Assembly: GCA_900114405.1 (NCBI GenBank)
Contig: FOSY01000003.1
Location: 357,777-421,776 of the forward strand
DNA from: Lachnospiraceae bacterium KH1T2
Lineage (GTDB): Bacteria > Bacillota > Clostridia > Lachnospirales > Lachnospiraceae
Reading direction: 5' to 3'
Length of the DNA: 64,000 nt
The translations under genes were made by a program, and so were the position numbers. Below are positions 55,178 through 63,705 of the stretch, piece by piece (the first letter of the stretch is position 1; each line of letters starts with the position of its first letter). The notes under the pieces were generated by a model. It made no database searches. It saw nothing but the letters and a program-made list of their open reading frames with translations, and was not told the origin of the DNA.

Positions 55178-55200
55178 CACATGTATGTACGTGATATTAT
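55172..55200 (+). promoter_or_regulatory. Sigma-A promoter of the sugar ABC operon
   Basis: Consensus TTGACA (55172-55177), 17-base spacer, TATTAT (55195-55200). Start near 55207; leader about 90 bases, containing O2 and an AATTAACA/TGTTAATT hairpin (55239-55258). Confidence 0.82.
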
Positions 55201-55214
55201 ACACGTGTAAGCGA

Positions 55215-55230
55215 TGATAACCGCTTGACA
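55215..55230 (+). promoter_or_regulatory. LacI-type operator O2, just downstream of the start
   Basis: TGATAACCGCTTGACA, 14 of 16 identical to O1 and 53 bp from it. An overlapping TGTAAGCGATGATA (55206-55219) matches the CcpA cre pattern TGWNANCGNTNWCA at all but one defined position, so catabolite control is also possible. Confidence 0.7.
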
Positions 55231-55296
55231 TACAGCATAATTAACAAAAATGTTAATTGGAGAGGTTTGTATTTAATACCAAGGAGGAGTTTTTCT

Positions 55297-56805
55297 ATGA
55301 AGAAGAACCTGAAAAAGCTTTGCGCTATGGGAATCACAGCTGCTGTAGCAGCTACAACACTTGCAGGCTGCGGAAGCAGTGCAGCAACAGGATCATCTGC
55401 AGCACCTGATGCAGCAGCATCTGAGTCAGCATCAACAACTGCAGCAACAACAGAAAATGGCGGGGATTTTACAGCTGATGAGTCTCTTAAGGGACAGTCA
55501 ATCACATTCCTTAATTCAAAGGGTGAGATTCAGTCAGGTCTTGAAGAGATGGCAGCTGACTATGAGTCAGAGACAGGCGTTCACGTTGAGATCCAGGCAT
55601 GCGGAACAGGGGAAGTTCCTTATACAAAGATCACAACAGCTTATCAGTCAAAGAATGCACCTACAATGGCAATGCTTGATACAACAGATGTTATCGCACT
55701 TGCTGAAGAGTATGCAATGGATCTTTCTGATGAGAAATGGCAGAGCGAAGTTGAAGGCATGACAACAGAAGTTAACGGAAAAGTTTACAGCTATCCGTTC
55801 TGCGTAGAAGGTCGTGGACTTATCTACAATAAAGATGCAATTGATTCAACACTTGGTGGAGATTGGGATCCTTCATCAGTTAACAGCTATGATTCACTTA
55901 AGTCACTCCTTGAGGAACTTGTAGCAGCAGGAATGGAAACACCTGTTGTAATCTCTCACGAAGACTGGTCACTTGGTGCTCATCAGCTTGGTTACATCTA
56001 TGATACATATGATGGAACAACAGCTGGTTCAGCAAAGATCATCAACGATCTTGAGACAGGCGCTCAGGACGTAGCTGATTATGAGAGATATACACAGTTC
56101 ATGGATACATTTGATCTTCTTCTTGAGAATAACTTCAATAAGGAAGATCCTAATGGATCACAGTACGATCAGGATGCTCTTGCACTTGCTGACGGCGAGG
56201 CAGCTTTCTGGGCAAACGGTTCATGGGCATGGCCTGATATCGAGAGCGCAGGCGCTGATGCTGACGGAAACTTCGGCTTCATCCCATTCGTTCTTGGAAA
56301 TGATACATCAGACTTCGCAAATACTTCAATGCAGGCATCACCTACAAAGCAGGTTATCATTGATAACGTACTTGCTACACCTGAGCAGCAGGCAGCAGCT
56401 AAGCAGTTCCTTAACTGGATCGTATATTCTGCAACAGGTCAGAATGATATGGTAACAAAGCTTGCAATCGTTCCGGCTAACAAGAACAATGCAACTGAGC
56501 CGGCTGATCCACTTGGAAGAGCTATCAAAGATAAGATTGCTGCAGGTCAGACATACAGCTCATCATTCGTAGCTCCTTCAGATCACTGGTCAGAAGTTGG
56601 TGCTTCAATGCAGCAGTATCTTGCTGGTAAGACAGACAGAGCAGGTCTTGCAGCTCAGATCAACGAGTACTGGTCAAAGCAGACTCCTACAGCTTCAGCT
56701 GCTGAGTCTACAGAGGAAGCTTCAACAGAAGCTACAGAAGAGGCTTCAACAGAAGCATCTACAGAGGCAGCATCTACAGAAGCAGCTTCAACAGAAGCAG
56801 AATAA
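55297..56805 (+). CDS. ABC sugar importer, substrate-binding lipoprotein
   Basis: 502 aa. Lipoprotein signal peptide with lipobox TTLAGC; a type 1 extracellular solute-binding fold (SITFLNSKGEIQSGLEEMAADYESETGVHVEIQACGTG...); and a C-terminal Thr/Glu/Ala/Ser tail of near-repeats (STEEASTEATEEASTEAS...) after the fold. The tail may be a spacer or a surface stalk. The ATG at 55297 follows AAGGAGGAG; an upstream in-frame start at 55225 would put non-signal residues in front. Sugar specificity cannot be read from sequence. Confidence 0.92.
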   Translation: MKKNLKKLCAMGITAAVAATTLAGCGSSAATGSSAAPDAAASESASTTAATTENGGDFTADESLKGQSITFLNSKGEIQSGLEEMAADYESETGVHVEIQACGTGEVPYTKITTAYQSKNAPTMAMLDTTDVIALAEEYAMDLSDEKWQSEVEGMTTEVNGKVYSYPFCVEGRGLIYNKDAIDSTLGGDWDPSSVNSYDSLKSLLEELVAAGMETPVVISHEDWSLGAHQLGYIYDTYDGTTAGSAKIINDLETGAQDVADYERYTQFMDTFDLLLENNFNKEDPNGSQYDQDALALADGEAAFWANGSWAWPDIESAGADADGNFGFIPFVLGNDTSDFANTSMQASPTKQVIIDNVLATPEQQAAAKQFLNWIVYSATGQNDMVTKLAIVPANKNNATEPADPLGRAIKDKIAAGQTYSSSFVAPSDHWSEVGASMQQYLAGKTDRAGLAAQINEYWSKQTPTASAAESTEEASTEATEEASTEASTEAASTEAASTEAE

Positions 56806-56866
56806 TAATTGAAACGACGGAACATTAAAAACACTCTTACTTAATAAGTTAAAGTTTATCACCCCA

Positions 56867-56897
56867 AAGGCGTCCACCCGGATTGGGAGGGCGCCTT
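56867..56897 (+). promoter_or_regulatory. Stem-loop between binding-protein and permease genes
   Basis: AAGGCGTCC / GGGCGCCTT (one G-U pair) with an inner CCC/GGG pairing and no T-run. Placed after a binding-protein gene it probably protects that message or reduces read-through, giving more binding protein than permease. Confidence 0.6.
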
Positions 56898-56940
56898 AAT
56901 TAATCAAAAAATAAAAGGAAACATCAGAAAGGAGAAGATT

Positions 56941-57819
56941 ATGGGACGGACCGCATCACAGAAATTTAAGAATCTTTGTACATTTGCCCTTCCCGGCGTT
57001 CTCGTATTTGTACTCGTTGTAATCGTACCATTTCTTTATGGATTTTATATCACATTGACAGACTGGGACGGTGTAAGCGCAGTTAAAAACTTTGTTGGAT
57101 TCAGCAACTATAAGGTCGTTTTTTCGGATAAGAATTTCTGGAGTTCGATGCTGCTGACTATCCGCTACGTGATCTTTTCAGTTCTGCTGGTAAATATAGT
57201 TGCATTTTTCTTTGCTTATTTGCTTACAAGCGGAATTAAAGGACAGAACTTCCTCAGAGCAGGTTTCTTTATTCCAAACCTTATCGGAGGTGTTGTACTT
57301 GGTTTCATTTGGCAGTTCATCTTCTCAAATGCACTTGTAAGACTTGGTAAAGGCGCAGGAATCGGAATCTTCTCAAAGTCATGGCTTGCAAATGAGCATC
57401 TTGCATTTTGGACATTGGTTATTGTAACTGTATGGCAGCTTTCAGGTTATATGATGCTGATTTACATCGCAGGCTTTACAGGACTTTCAACAGATGTTCT
57501 TGAAGCTGCTTCGATCGATGGTGCTACAGGCTGGACAAGAATGAGATTTATCATTCTTCCACTCATGGTTCCTTCATTTGTAATCTGTATTTTCCTTACT
57601 CTTTCAAGAGCATTCATGGTTTACGATATCAACCTTACGTTGACAGGTGGTGAGCCATATGGTTCTACAATACTTGTTGCTATGCACGTTTATAACAAGG
57701 CATTCACATCACGCCAGTATGGTGTAGGTCAGGCAGAGGCATTGTTCCTCTTCATACTTGTTGCGATTGTATCAGGCATTCAGGTTTACATGGGTAAGAA
57801 GAAGGAGGTCGAAGCATAA
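56941..57819 (+). CDS. ABC sugar transporter permease (MalF/UgpA type)
   Basis: 292 aa, six membrane helices. The EAA loop that contacts the ATPase reads EAASIDGATGWTRMRFIILPLM. It starts with a basic segment and LPGVLVFVLVVIVPFLYGFYITLTDW, typical of the first permease of CUT1 importers. AAAGGAG precedes the ATG. The last base overlaps the next start. Confidence 0.93.
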   Translation: MGRTASQKFKNLCTFALPGVLVFVLVVIVPFLYGFYITLTDWDGVSAVKNFVGFSNYKVVFSDKNFWSSMLLTIRYVIFSVLLVNIVAFFFAYLLTSGIKGQNFLRAGFFIPNLIGGVVLGFIWQFIFSNALVRLGKGAGIGIFSKSWLANEHLAFWTLVIVTVWQLSGYMMLIYIAGFTGLSTDVLEAASIDGATGWTRMRFIILPLMVPSFVICIFLTLSRAFMVYDINLTLTGGEPYGSTILVAMHVYNKAFTSRQYGVGQAEALFLFILVAIVSGIQVYMGKKKEVEA

Positions 57820-58694
57820 TGGATAATGGAAATATGCGTGGCCGTGAAGCAGGCGGATTAAAGAAAAAGCTTGTAACAGCGTTGGGTACATTAGTTATAG
57901 TTGTATTTTTTATCTTTTATATGATACCATTCTTTCTGGTAATACTTAATTCATTTAAGCAGAAGGCTGATATCCTTAGAGCACCATTTTCATTTGCAGT
58001 GAAGAAGGGGTATTCACTGGCAAACTTTGTTGAAGCTTTTACAAAGATGAGTTTCATCAGAGCATTTGGTAATTCATTGTTTGTAACAGGACTTTCAACA
58101 TTCTTTGTTATTGTACTTTCTGCAATGGTGGCGTATTATTTTACAAGGGCAAAGGATAAATTTTCTACAATATTCTTTGCGCTGATGGCTGCATCAATGA
58201 TCATACCTTTCCAGGCAATCATGATCCCTCTTGTAGCTATCTATGGCGGACAGCTTGGTATCCTGAATCATCGTCTTTCATTGGTATTTTTCCATGTTGG
58301 ATTTGGAATGAGTATGTCAGTATTCATTTACCAGGGATTCATAAAGTCAAATATCCCGCTTTCTCTTGAGGAAGCAGCTTACCTTGACGGATGCACAAAC
58401 TTCCAGACATTTACAAAGGTTGTCTTCCCGCTTCTTAAGCCGACAACCGCTACATTGGTAATACTTAATGCTATGGCTTACTGGAATGACTATCTTCTTC
58501 CAAGCCTTGTACTTTCAAAGAAAGAGCTTCTTACACTTCCGCTCTCAACATATATGTTCTATGGAACATATTCTGCGGATTATGGCGTTGTAATGGCAGC
58601 CCTTGTATTGACGATCGCTCCTCTTTTGGTTATGTACATTTTCTTACAGAATCAGATTATTTCCGGTGTAGTTGCGGGAGCAGTTAAGTCATAA
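57819..58694 (+). CDS. ABC sugar transporter permease (MalG/UgpE type)
   Basis: 291 aa, six membrane helices with EAA loop EEAAYLDGCTNFQTFTKVVFPLLKP. The pair with the previous gene forms the membrane channel. No ATPase gene is in the cluster; CUT1 importers in Firmicutes usually share one MsmK-type ATPase encoded elsewhere. Confidence 0.93.
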   Translation: MDNGNMRGREAGGLKKKLVTALGTLVIVVFFIFYMIPFFLVILNSFKQKADILRAPFSFAVKKGYSLANFVEAFTKMSFIRAFGNSLFVTGLSTFFVIVLSAMVAYYFTRAKDKFSTIFFALMAASMIIPFQAIMIPLVAIYGGQLGILNHRLSLVFFHVGFGMSMSVFIYQGFIKSNIPLSLEEAAYLDGCTNFQTFTKVVFPLLKPTTATLVILNAMAYWNDYLLPSLVLSKKELLTLPLSTYMFYGTYSADYGVVMAALVLTIAPLLVMYIFLQNQIISGVVAGAVKS

Positions 58695-58701
58695 GGTTCG
58701 G

Positions 58702-58736
58702 AATGTTCTGAGCTTTGTGCAGTGGCAAGGAACATT
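58702..58736 (+). promoter_or_regulatory. Inverted repeat before the LacI regulator
   Basis: AATGTTC (58702-58708) and GAACATT (58730-58736), a perfect 7-bp inverted repeat with a 21-base interval in the 65-base gap. It is a weak stem-loop or a regulator site; it lacks the CG-centred operator pattern. Confidence 0.35.
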
Positions 58737-58759
58737 AGTATAAAAGGAGAAGTGTATTT

Positions 58760-59758
58760 ATGGCAACGCTTAAGGATGTGGCGAGAGAAACCGGCCTTAC
58801 AGTAACAACCGTGTCGCGCATTCTCAATAATCGTGGCTATATCAGTGAGGAGTCAAGAAAAAAGGTACATGAAGCCATGAAAAAACTGGATTATCATCCT
58901 AATGAAGTGGCGAGAGCGCTTTCAAAAAGGTCCAGCAATATCATTGGTGTAATTGTTCCGCATATAAACAAACCTTATTTTGCGGAAATGATCAGTAACC
59001 TGGAGAATGAAGCGAAAAAAAAGAAGTATAACATCATGCTTTTTAATTCAAAGAGTGATGATGACAATGAGCTCAAGTACATTGACATGTGCAAATCTAA
59101 TCGTGTGGCTGGAGTGATCATGATGAGTGGTTCATTTCAGCTGGATGAATTCAAGGATTTGAACATTCCGTTGATAACTATTGAGCGAAATTTGGAGTGT
59201 GGTACTGCCTCTGTGGAATGTGATAACTTCCACGGAGGTGAAATTGCGGCAAGGCATTTGATCGAATGTGGTGCGACGAAGCTTTTGCATATCAGTGGTG
59301 TGAGTGAGACAGAAATGCCTGCAGATGAGCGAGCTGCTGGTTTTAGAAAGGTATGCGAGGAAACTGATACCTGGCATAGGGAGATAGCTACAACCGATAA
59401 GCAGTATGATTCGGGTGAATACCATGAGTTTCTGACTGAGGTGCTCACGGAATATCCGGACGTCGACGGTGTTTTTGCAAGCTCGGATATAATCGCAGCA
59501 CAGGTTATTCAAATTGCTAATACGATGGGGAGAAAAATCCCTGATGATCTGAAAATTGTCGGGTTTGACGATACATATATTGCGTCACTTACCTGCCCGA
59601 CGATCACCTCCATAAAGCAGCCCATCAAAGAAATGGCAAGAACGGCAATTTCCTTCTTGCTTGATGCGGCTGCCGGAAAGGTTGTTCCGACAAGGATGAT
59701 ACTTCCGGTTAAATTAAATGAGAGAGAGACTTGCTTTAAGCAGGTTTCGGAAAGTTGA
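58760..59758 (+). CDS. LacI family transcriptional regulator
   Basis: 332 aa. HTH and hinge: ATLKDVARETGLTVTTVSRILNNRGYISEESRKKVHEAMKKLDYHPNEVARALSKR. The sensor domain follows (IIGVIVPHINKPYFAEMISNLENEA, VDGVFASSDIIAAQVIQIANTMG, KIVGFDDTYIASLTCPTITSI). It most likely binds the paired operators at 55162 and 55215 and is released by the imported sugar. AAAAGGAG precedes the ATG. It is probably also made from the operon promoter. Confidence 0.93.
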   Translation: MATLKDVARETGLTVTTVSRILNNRGYISEESRKKVHEAMKKLDYHPNEVARALSKRSSNIIGVIVPHINKPYFAEMISNLENEAKKKKYNIMLFNSKSDDDNELKYIDMCKSNRVAGVIMMSGSFQLDEFKDLNIPLITIERNLECGTASVECDNFHGGEIAARHLIECGATKLLHISGVSETEMPADERAAGFRKVCEETDTWHREIATTDKQYDSGEYHEFLTEVLTEYPDVDGVFASSDIIAAQVIQIANTMGRKIPDDLKIVGFDDTYIASLTCPTITSIKQPIKEMARTAISFLLDAAAGKVVPTRMILPVKLNERETCFKQVSES

Positions 59759-59760
59759 GA

Positions 59761-59790
59761 AAACCGCTGGCCATGAGCCGGCGGTTTTTG
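59761..59790 (+). terminator. Terminator after the LacI regulator
   Basis: AAACCGCTGG / CCGGCGGTTT (one G-U pair), 7-base loop, then TT. Preceding As give the minus strand a short T-run, so it may also serve the convergent gene. Confidence 0.75.
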
Positions 59791-59806
59791 GCTATGAAAG
59801 AGTAAT

Positions 59807-61807
59807 TTAAAAATTAAAACTATTGATCAGACTAACAATTTTTGAAGCCAGATCATAGTAAACATGCCGCTTGAAGTGATTTATACTATCGGAATAATCT
59901 TCTTGAGAGTGTATAAAATCAGTCATATTTATAAGATTGATTCGCGGCTTATTATCAGCGTATTTTTGCATTGCTGCATTTACTTCTTTATGAATTTCAG
60001 CCTGATTTGCAAACTCTGAACCTTCATTTTCGTATTCAATTTCGCTTCCAAGTAAAAAAATGAAATATGGTGAGCCCTTGACATTGCTGACTATATAATC
60101 AATATTTCGAATTAATTCATCGGTGGGAGTAACACCTATAAATTTCCAATTCTCAGAAAAATTCTGCAAAATGCTTTCGGTAAAGGGAAAGGCATGGTTA
60201 ACTATAGTACCGTCAATGTAGCCTTGAAAATTTGCTGGATCAGTTAAATTAAAATTTTTACTGCCAAAATTTATATAGCGTCCATTCTTTTTATTTCTGT
60301 ATAGTCCTGCATGGCAGTCAGGAAGCAGACTCATGATGATAACATGATATTTTGTATCAAAGATTGATGTTTCGTAGTCACCGGGGGTTACGAAAGGTAC
60401 TTCTGTATATATTTTTTGAAGTTCAATTTGTGACAAATTTCGGTATTGCAAAATATTATATGTATGATTTTGACCGGCGGTGACGAAGCCCTTATCATTT
60501 ATATAATTAAATTCTGTAGTAAGATCTCCACCGATAAGATAGCTTTCAATGGCACTGACGTCACATGGGCCTTTTATCAAAATTTTTAATAAAGTATCAT
60601 CTGATTTTTTTGATGTCTCATGAGCGAGTTTTGTTTCATTGATCCAGGAAATTTTTTTGCACGGTTCTAATTTCACAGCTATAGGATCAATAATATTTAA
60701 GGTAGGACAATTTAGCTTTTGATAAATATAGTTTTCGATGCCCATTCCGATCACTCTGCATGAGAATAGAAAATGTTTGAGTGAGTTAGAAGAGCTATCA
60801 AGGCAGTAAAAGCCAACAATTCCATAATCGCCATACTTGTCGGTAACGTGGATATACCCGGATTTCATAATAGGGTTATCTAAATCGTTTCGGATTTCTT
60901 CTGCAGTACTTCTAAGCTTTGTGTAATTAAGTTGATTTGTTCTTGAAATGAGTTCAATGATTCTTGAAAACTCATTAAGACAATCGGTTTTTATTTCCAA
61001 CTTAATGTTGCTGTCTTTTAAAAAGTCTAAGCTGTTGCTAAAATTTTTCTGAGCATTTCTTTTTATTTCCAGAGTTTGATAACGTTGTAGGCGCTTATGC
61101 TCCGGATCGGTAGCTTCTAGCTTGAAAAAATATTCAATAAGTGCAGGAATAATATCTGGCTCTGCTGTCATAATATCCGGATTATGATATTTACAATCAT
61201 TCAAATTGCGGATATCATCATCTATAAAAAGTGTATTTTCTGCACGAAGCGCCATGTCTTTGAGCTTGGTTTTAATCTGCACTCCTTTATTTTCCCAGTT
61301 TATATCATTAAAGACGAAATATGAGTCAAGAGCAATATCGCGTATCTTATTCAACACAGGTTCTTCATCGTTTTTAGAAGAAATAGAGTTAACAACACCG
61401 CAGTCTGTCAGGCGTTTTATAAGTGAAATATTATCATCTATAAAATCTACATTCCCTTCACTGATGATACCTTTCCAAAAAGTATTATCCATGTCCCATA
61501 TGATGAGTTTGATTTTTGAAAAATTTACTTCATTATATCTATCATTTATAAGACTTGAAATTGTTTCTTCGATAAATTTTTTATCATTTTCATCATGGCA
61601 AAAATGCAGAGAAAGCCTGAAATATACAACAGCCTTTCGAAAATCTTCGTTAAGAGCATCTTCACCAAGCATGTAATAGAGCTCATAGTTAGATATATCG
61701 CTGCATAAACCTTCATAAATTATATTATAAAAAGATTTTATATCGCCGCTTTTTCTGGCTTTATCTGCTTCTAAAATATATTTTGTATTGGAATTTATCT
61801 TATCCAT
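59807..61807 (-). CDS. FkbH-like HAD protein with TPR-like start and SGNH-like C-terminus
   Basis: 666 aa. Helical TPR-like residues 1-95; a HAD-IIIC/FkbH domain with IIWDMDNTFWKG (Asp105, Asp107), SISSKND and FIDDDIRN; an acyltransferase-like part ending in FSCRVIGMGIENYI, the FkbH pattern; and from about residue 405 a domain starting GPCDVSAIESYL and ending with a D-x-x-H at DSINHF, resembling SGNH esterase-like folds. FkbH proteins load glycerate units on carriers; the C-terminal part may transfer or remove an acyl group. Base composition is more AT-rich than the core genes. A sigma-D-like promoter suggests a flagellar modification role. GGAGG stands 5 bases before the ATG. Confidence 0.8.
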   Translation of the reverse strand: MDKINSNTKYILEADKARKSGDIKSFYNIIYEGLCSDISNYELYYMLGEDALNEDFRKAVVYFRLSLHFCHDENDKKFIEETISSLINDRYNEVNFSKIKLIIWDMDNTFWKGIISEGNVDFIDDNISLIKRLTDCGVVNSISSKNDEEPVLNKIRDIALDSYFVFNDINWENKGVQIKTKLKDMALRAENTLFIDDDIRNLNDCKYHNPDIMTAEPDIIPALIEYFFKLEATDPEHKRLQRYQTLEIKRNAQKNFSNSLDFLKDSNIKLEIKTDCLNEFSRIIELISRTNQLNYTKLRSTAEEIRNDLDNPIMKSGYIHVTDKYGDYGIVGFYCLDSSSNSLKHFLFSCRVIGMGIENYIYQKLNCPTLNIIDPIAVKLEPCKKISWINETKLAHETSKKSDDTLLKILIKGPCDVSAIESYLIGGDLTTEFNYINDKGFVTAGQNHTYNILQYRNLSQIELQKIYTEVPFVTPGDYETSIFDTKYHVIIMSLLPDCHAGLYRNKKNGRYINFGSKNFNLTDPANFQGYIDGTIVNHAFPFTESILQNFSENWKFIGVTPTDELIRNIDYIVSNVKGSPYFIFLLGSEIEYENEGSEFANQAEIHKEVNAAMQKYADNKPRINLINMTDFIHSQEDYSDSINHFKRHVYYDLASKIVSLINSFNF

Positions 61808-61838
61808 AAAGACCTCCGAAAAACTTAATCTACAAAAT

Positions 61839-61865
61839 ATATCGGAAATTTGTATTAGAAATTTC
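61839..61865 (-). promoter_or_regulatory. Candidate sigma-D-type promoter of the FkbH-like gene
   Basis: On the minus strand: GAAA, 15 bases, TCCGATAT, matching the consensus at 10 of 12 positions with exact spacing. The predicted start near 61832 leaves about 25 bases including GGAGG before the ATG at 61807. Weaker than the other sites because the -35 begins with G. Confidence 0.5.
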
Positions 61866-62146
61866 AGATGGGGGATTATCGTTTTAGTTTAATTATGAAT
61901 GTGTCAAAACATTGGAAATAAATTATGTACATTTTTCTCTTTTGACCGATAAAAAATATATATATTAATCGATGTAATTGATTATATTTGGAAAGAGTAC
62001 CTATGTTTAGTAGTGGCTAAAGATTAAATATGTGTGGATGAAGTGAAAATGAAAATAGCAGAATAAGAAAAGTATTAAGAACATTCATGATAGAGTATAT
62101 GAATACAGATGATTGTAAAGGTTTATGAGTGATAGGGGGAAAAGAT
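61866..62146. other. AT-rich intergenic region between divergent genes
   Basis: This AT-rich stretch belongs to the 339-base gap between the FkbH-like and glycosyltransferase genes. Apart from the promoter candidate at 61839-61865 and the AGGGGG ribosome site at 62134-62139, I see no gene, structured RNA or clear promoter for the plus-strand gene. ACCGATAA at 61945 has no partner element at the right distance. Confidence 0.5.
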
Positions 62147-63628
62147 ATGGAGAATACAATTGAACAAATAATTGCAGAAGAAATCTCAAATAATCACTGG
62201 GATGAAGCTGTTTCATATATAAAAAATGAATTTATTAAAAAAAACTATACAGCGACATTATGCATCTTGGCAGCGGCAGTTTATGAACACTTTAATGAAC
62301 GTGATGCACAGCTAAGCAGTATCATGTATGGCCTTAAGCTGGAACCTGAAAATTATTAACTTTATGTTTCGCTGGGCGATTATTATAAATTATATAATTC
62401 TGATTTAGCATATTTATGTTATGAGAATGCTTTGATGTTATGTCCGGAAGAAACTCAGGATTACGAGGTTGTTGCTTCTATTTTTAGTAATTATAAGAGT
62501 GATGTAGAATTTAGTGTAAAAAATGTAACTTTCATAATATATTCTAGTAAATTGGATAATACTCGGCGCTGCATAAAGAGTATTCAGGCAACTTGTGCGA
62601 AAAATTGCTATGAAATAATAGTTATCACTAATATTCTTGAGCCAAATTATGATAGTCTCTTAAGTGAATTTGGTGAATTAAGAATCATAGATGGCGGCAA
62701 ATTCAAAAATATCGAAGAGGCTTATAATTTTGCAATAAAATTATCATCGTCTGATAACGATCTTATTATCACTAATGATTATGCTGCAATGCTTTTTAAT
62801 TCACTTTTTATGCTGAGATATGGTCTTTATTCTGATGCAAATACAGGCATTTCAAGTGCGATTCCTTTTGTACGAAAATCTTTCAGTATAAATGATATTA
62901 TCTTTGGTGATTTAAATAAACTAGCTTTTAATCAAAATATTCCCAAAGAAAACTTTATTCAATATCATTTTATTATTCCAGAACTTTGTTTTATGATTCG
63001 ACGTGAATGCATAGAAGCTGTTGGTTATCTAGATACAAGTTTTAACTCGTGTGATTATTTTTCATACAGTTTTTCAATGAACTGTATTAATTTAAATCTG
63101 AATTGCATTAAAGCCGGTTATAAAGTTTGGAATAATCATGCATGCTGTATAGTTTCAAGTCGCGAATCAATAAATATGAACGATAACGACGTTGATAATA
63201 AAAGAGAGTTGCATCAAAAACTGATACAAAGGCATGGTTTTACTGTTGATTACTATTCACAGTCTCGAGATGATCTCATCGAATTTGTTAATAATGATTT
63301 TTCGTGCCAAATGAATGTTTTAGAGGTTGGATGTGGACTTGGAACGACACTCAATACCATTAAATATAAATTTCCAAATGCAAATGTATATGGTATTGAG
63401 TTGGTAAGAGATGTAGCAAAATATGCCTCAGTGTTTACAGATGTAAGATGTGGAGACATTGAATCAATGGAATTGGATTATCCACAGGATTATTTTGATT
63501 ATATAATTTTCGGAGATGTACTAGAACACCTTAGGAATCCAATAGCTGTTCTTGAACGTCTTAAGCCGCATTTTAAGAAAGATGGATATGTACTGACTAG
63601 ACAATATGTAATGACCTCCATTTTGTAG
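62147..63628 (+). pseudogene. Disrupted TPR-glycosyltransferase-methyltransferase gene
   Basis: One reading frame runs from ATG 62147 (after AGGGGG) to 63628 with a single in-frame TAA at 62357-62359. Before it: TPR-like GLKLEPENY; after it, same frame: LYVSLGDYYKLYNSDLAYLCYENAL, a continuous TPR repeat where a Glu codon (GAA) is expected. Then comes a GT2-type glycosyltransferase (VTFIIYSSKLDNTRRCIKSI) and a SAM methyltransferase (MNVLEVGCGLGTT, IIFGDVLEHLRNP). The methyltransferase stops after GYVLT and runs into IS110-family sequence. Both lesions would inactivate the full protein. An internal start at 62432 could still yield a GT fragment. It was probably a surface or flagellin glycan gene. 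Confidence 0.85.
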
Positions 63629-63651
63629 CAACGTGGATTTACCTGTATACT
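63623..63651 (+). promoter_or_regulatory. Promoter in the IS110 left end
   Basis: TTGTAG (63623-63628), 17-base spacer, TATACT (63646-63651). It would drive the transposase and any RNA from the left end. The -35 happens to contain the stop codon of the truncated methyltransferase. Confidence 0.5.
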
Positions 63652-63705
63652 AAAGGTGTCAAATCAATGTAACAGGAGTTACCGCATACAAAAGGAGGTC
63701 ACTAA

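Noticed and set aside
61926..61952. ACCGATAA at 61945 as a sigma-D -10 for the glycosyltransferase gene
   Set aside because: No TAAA-like element at 14-16 bases upstream; the nearest TAAA is 22 bases away.
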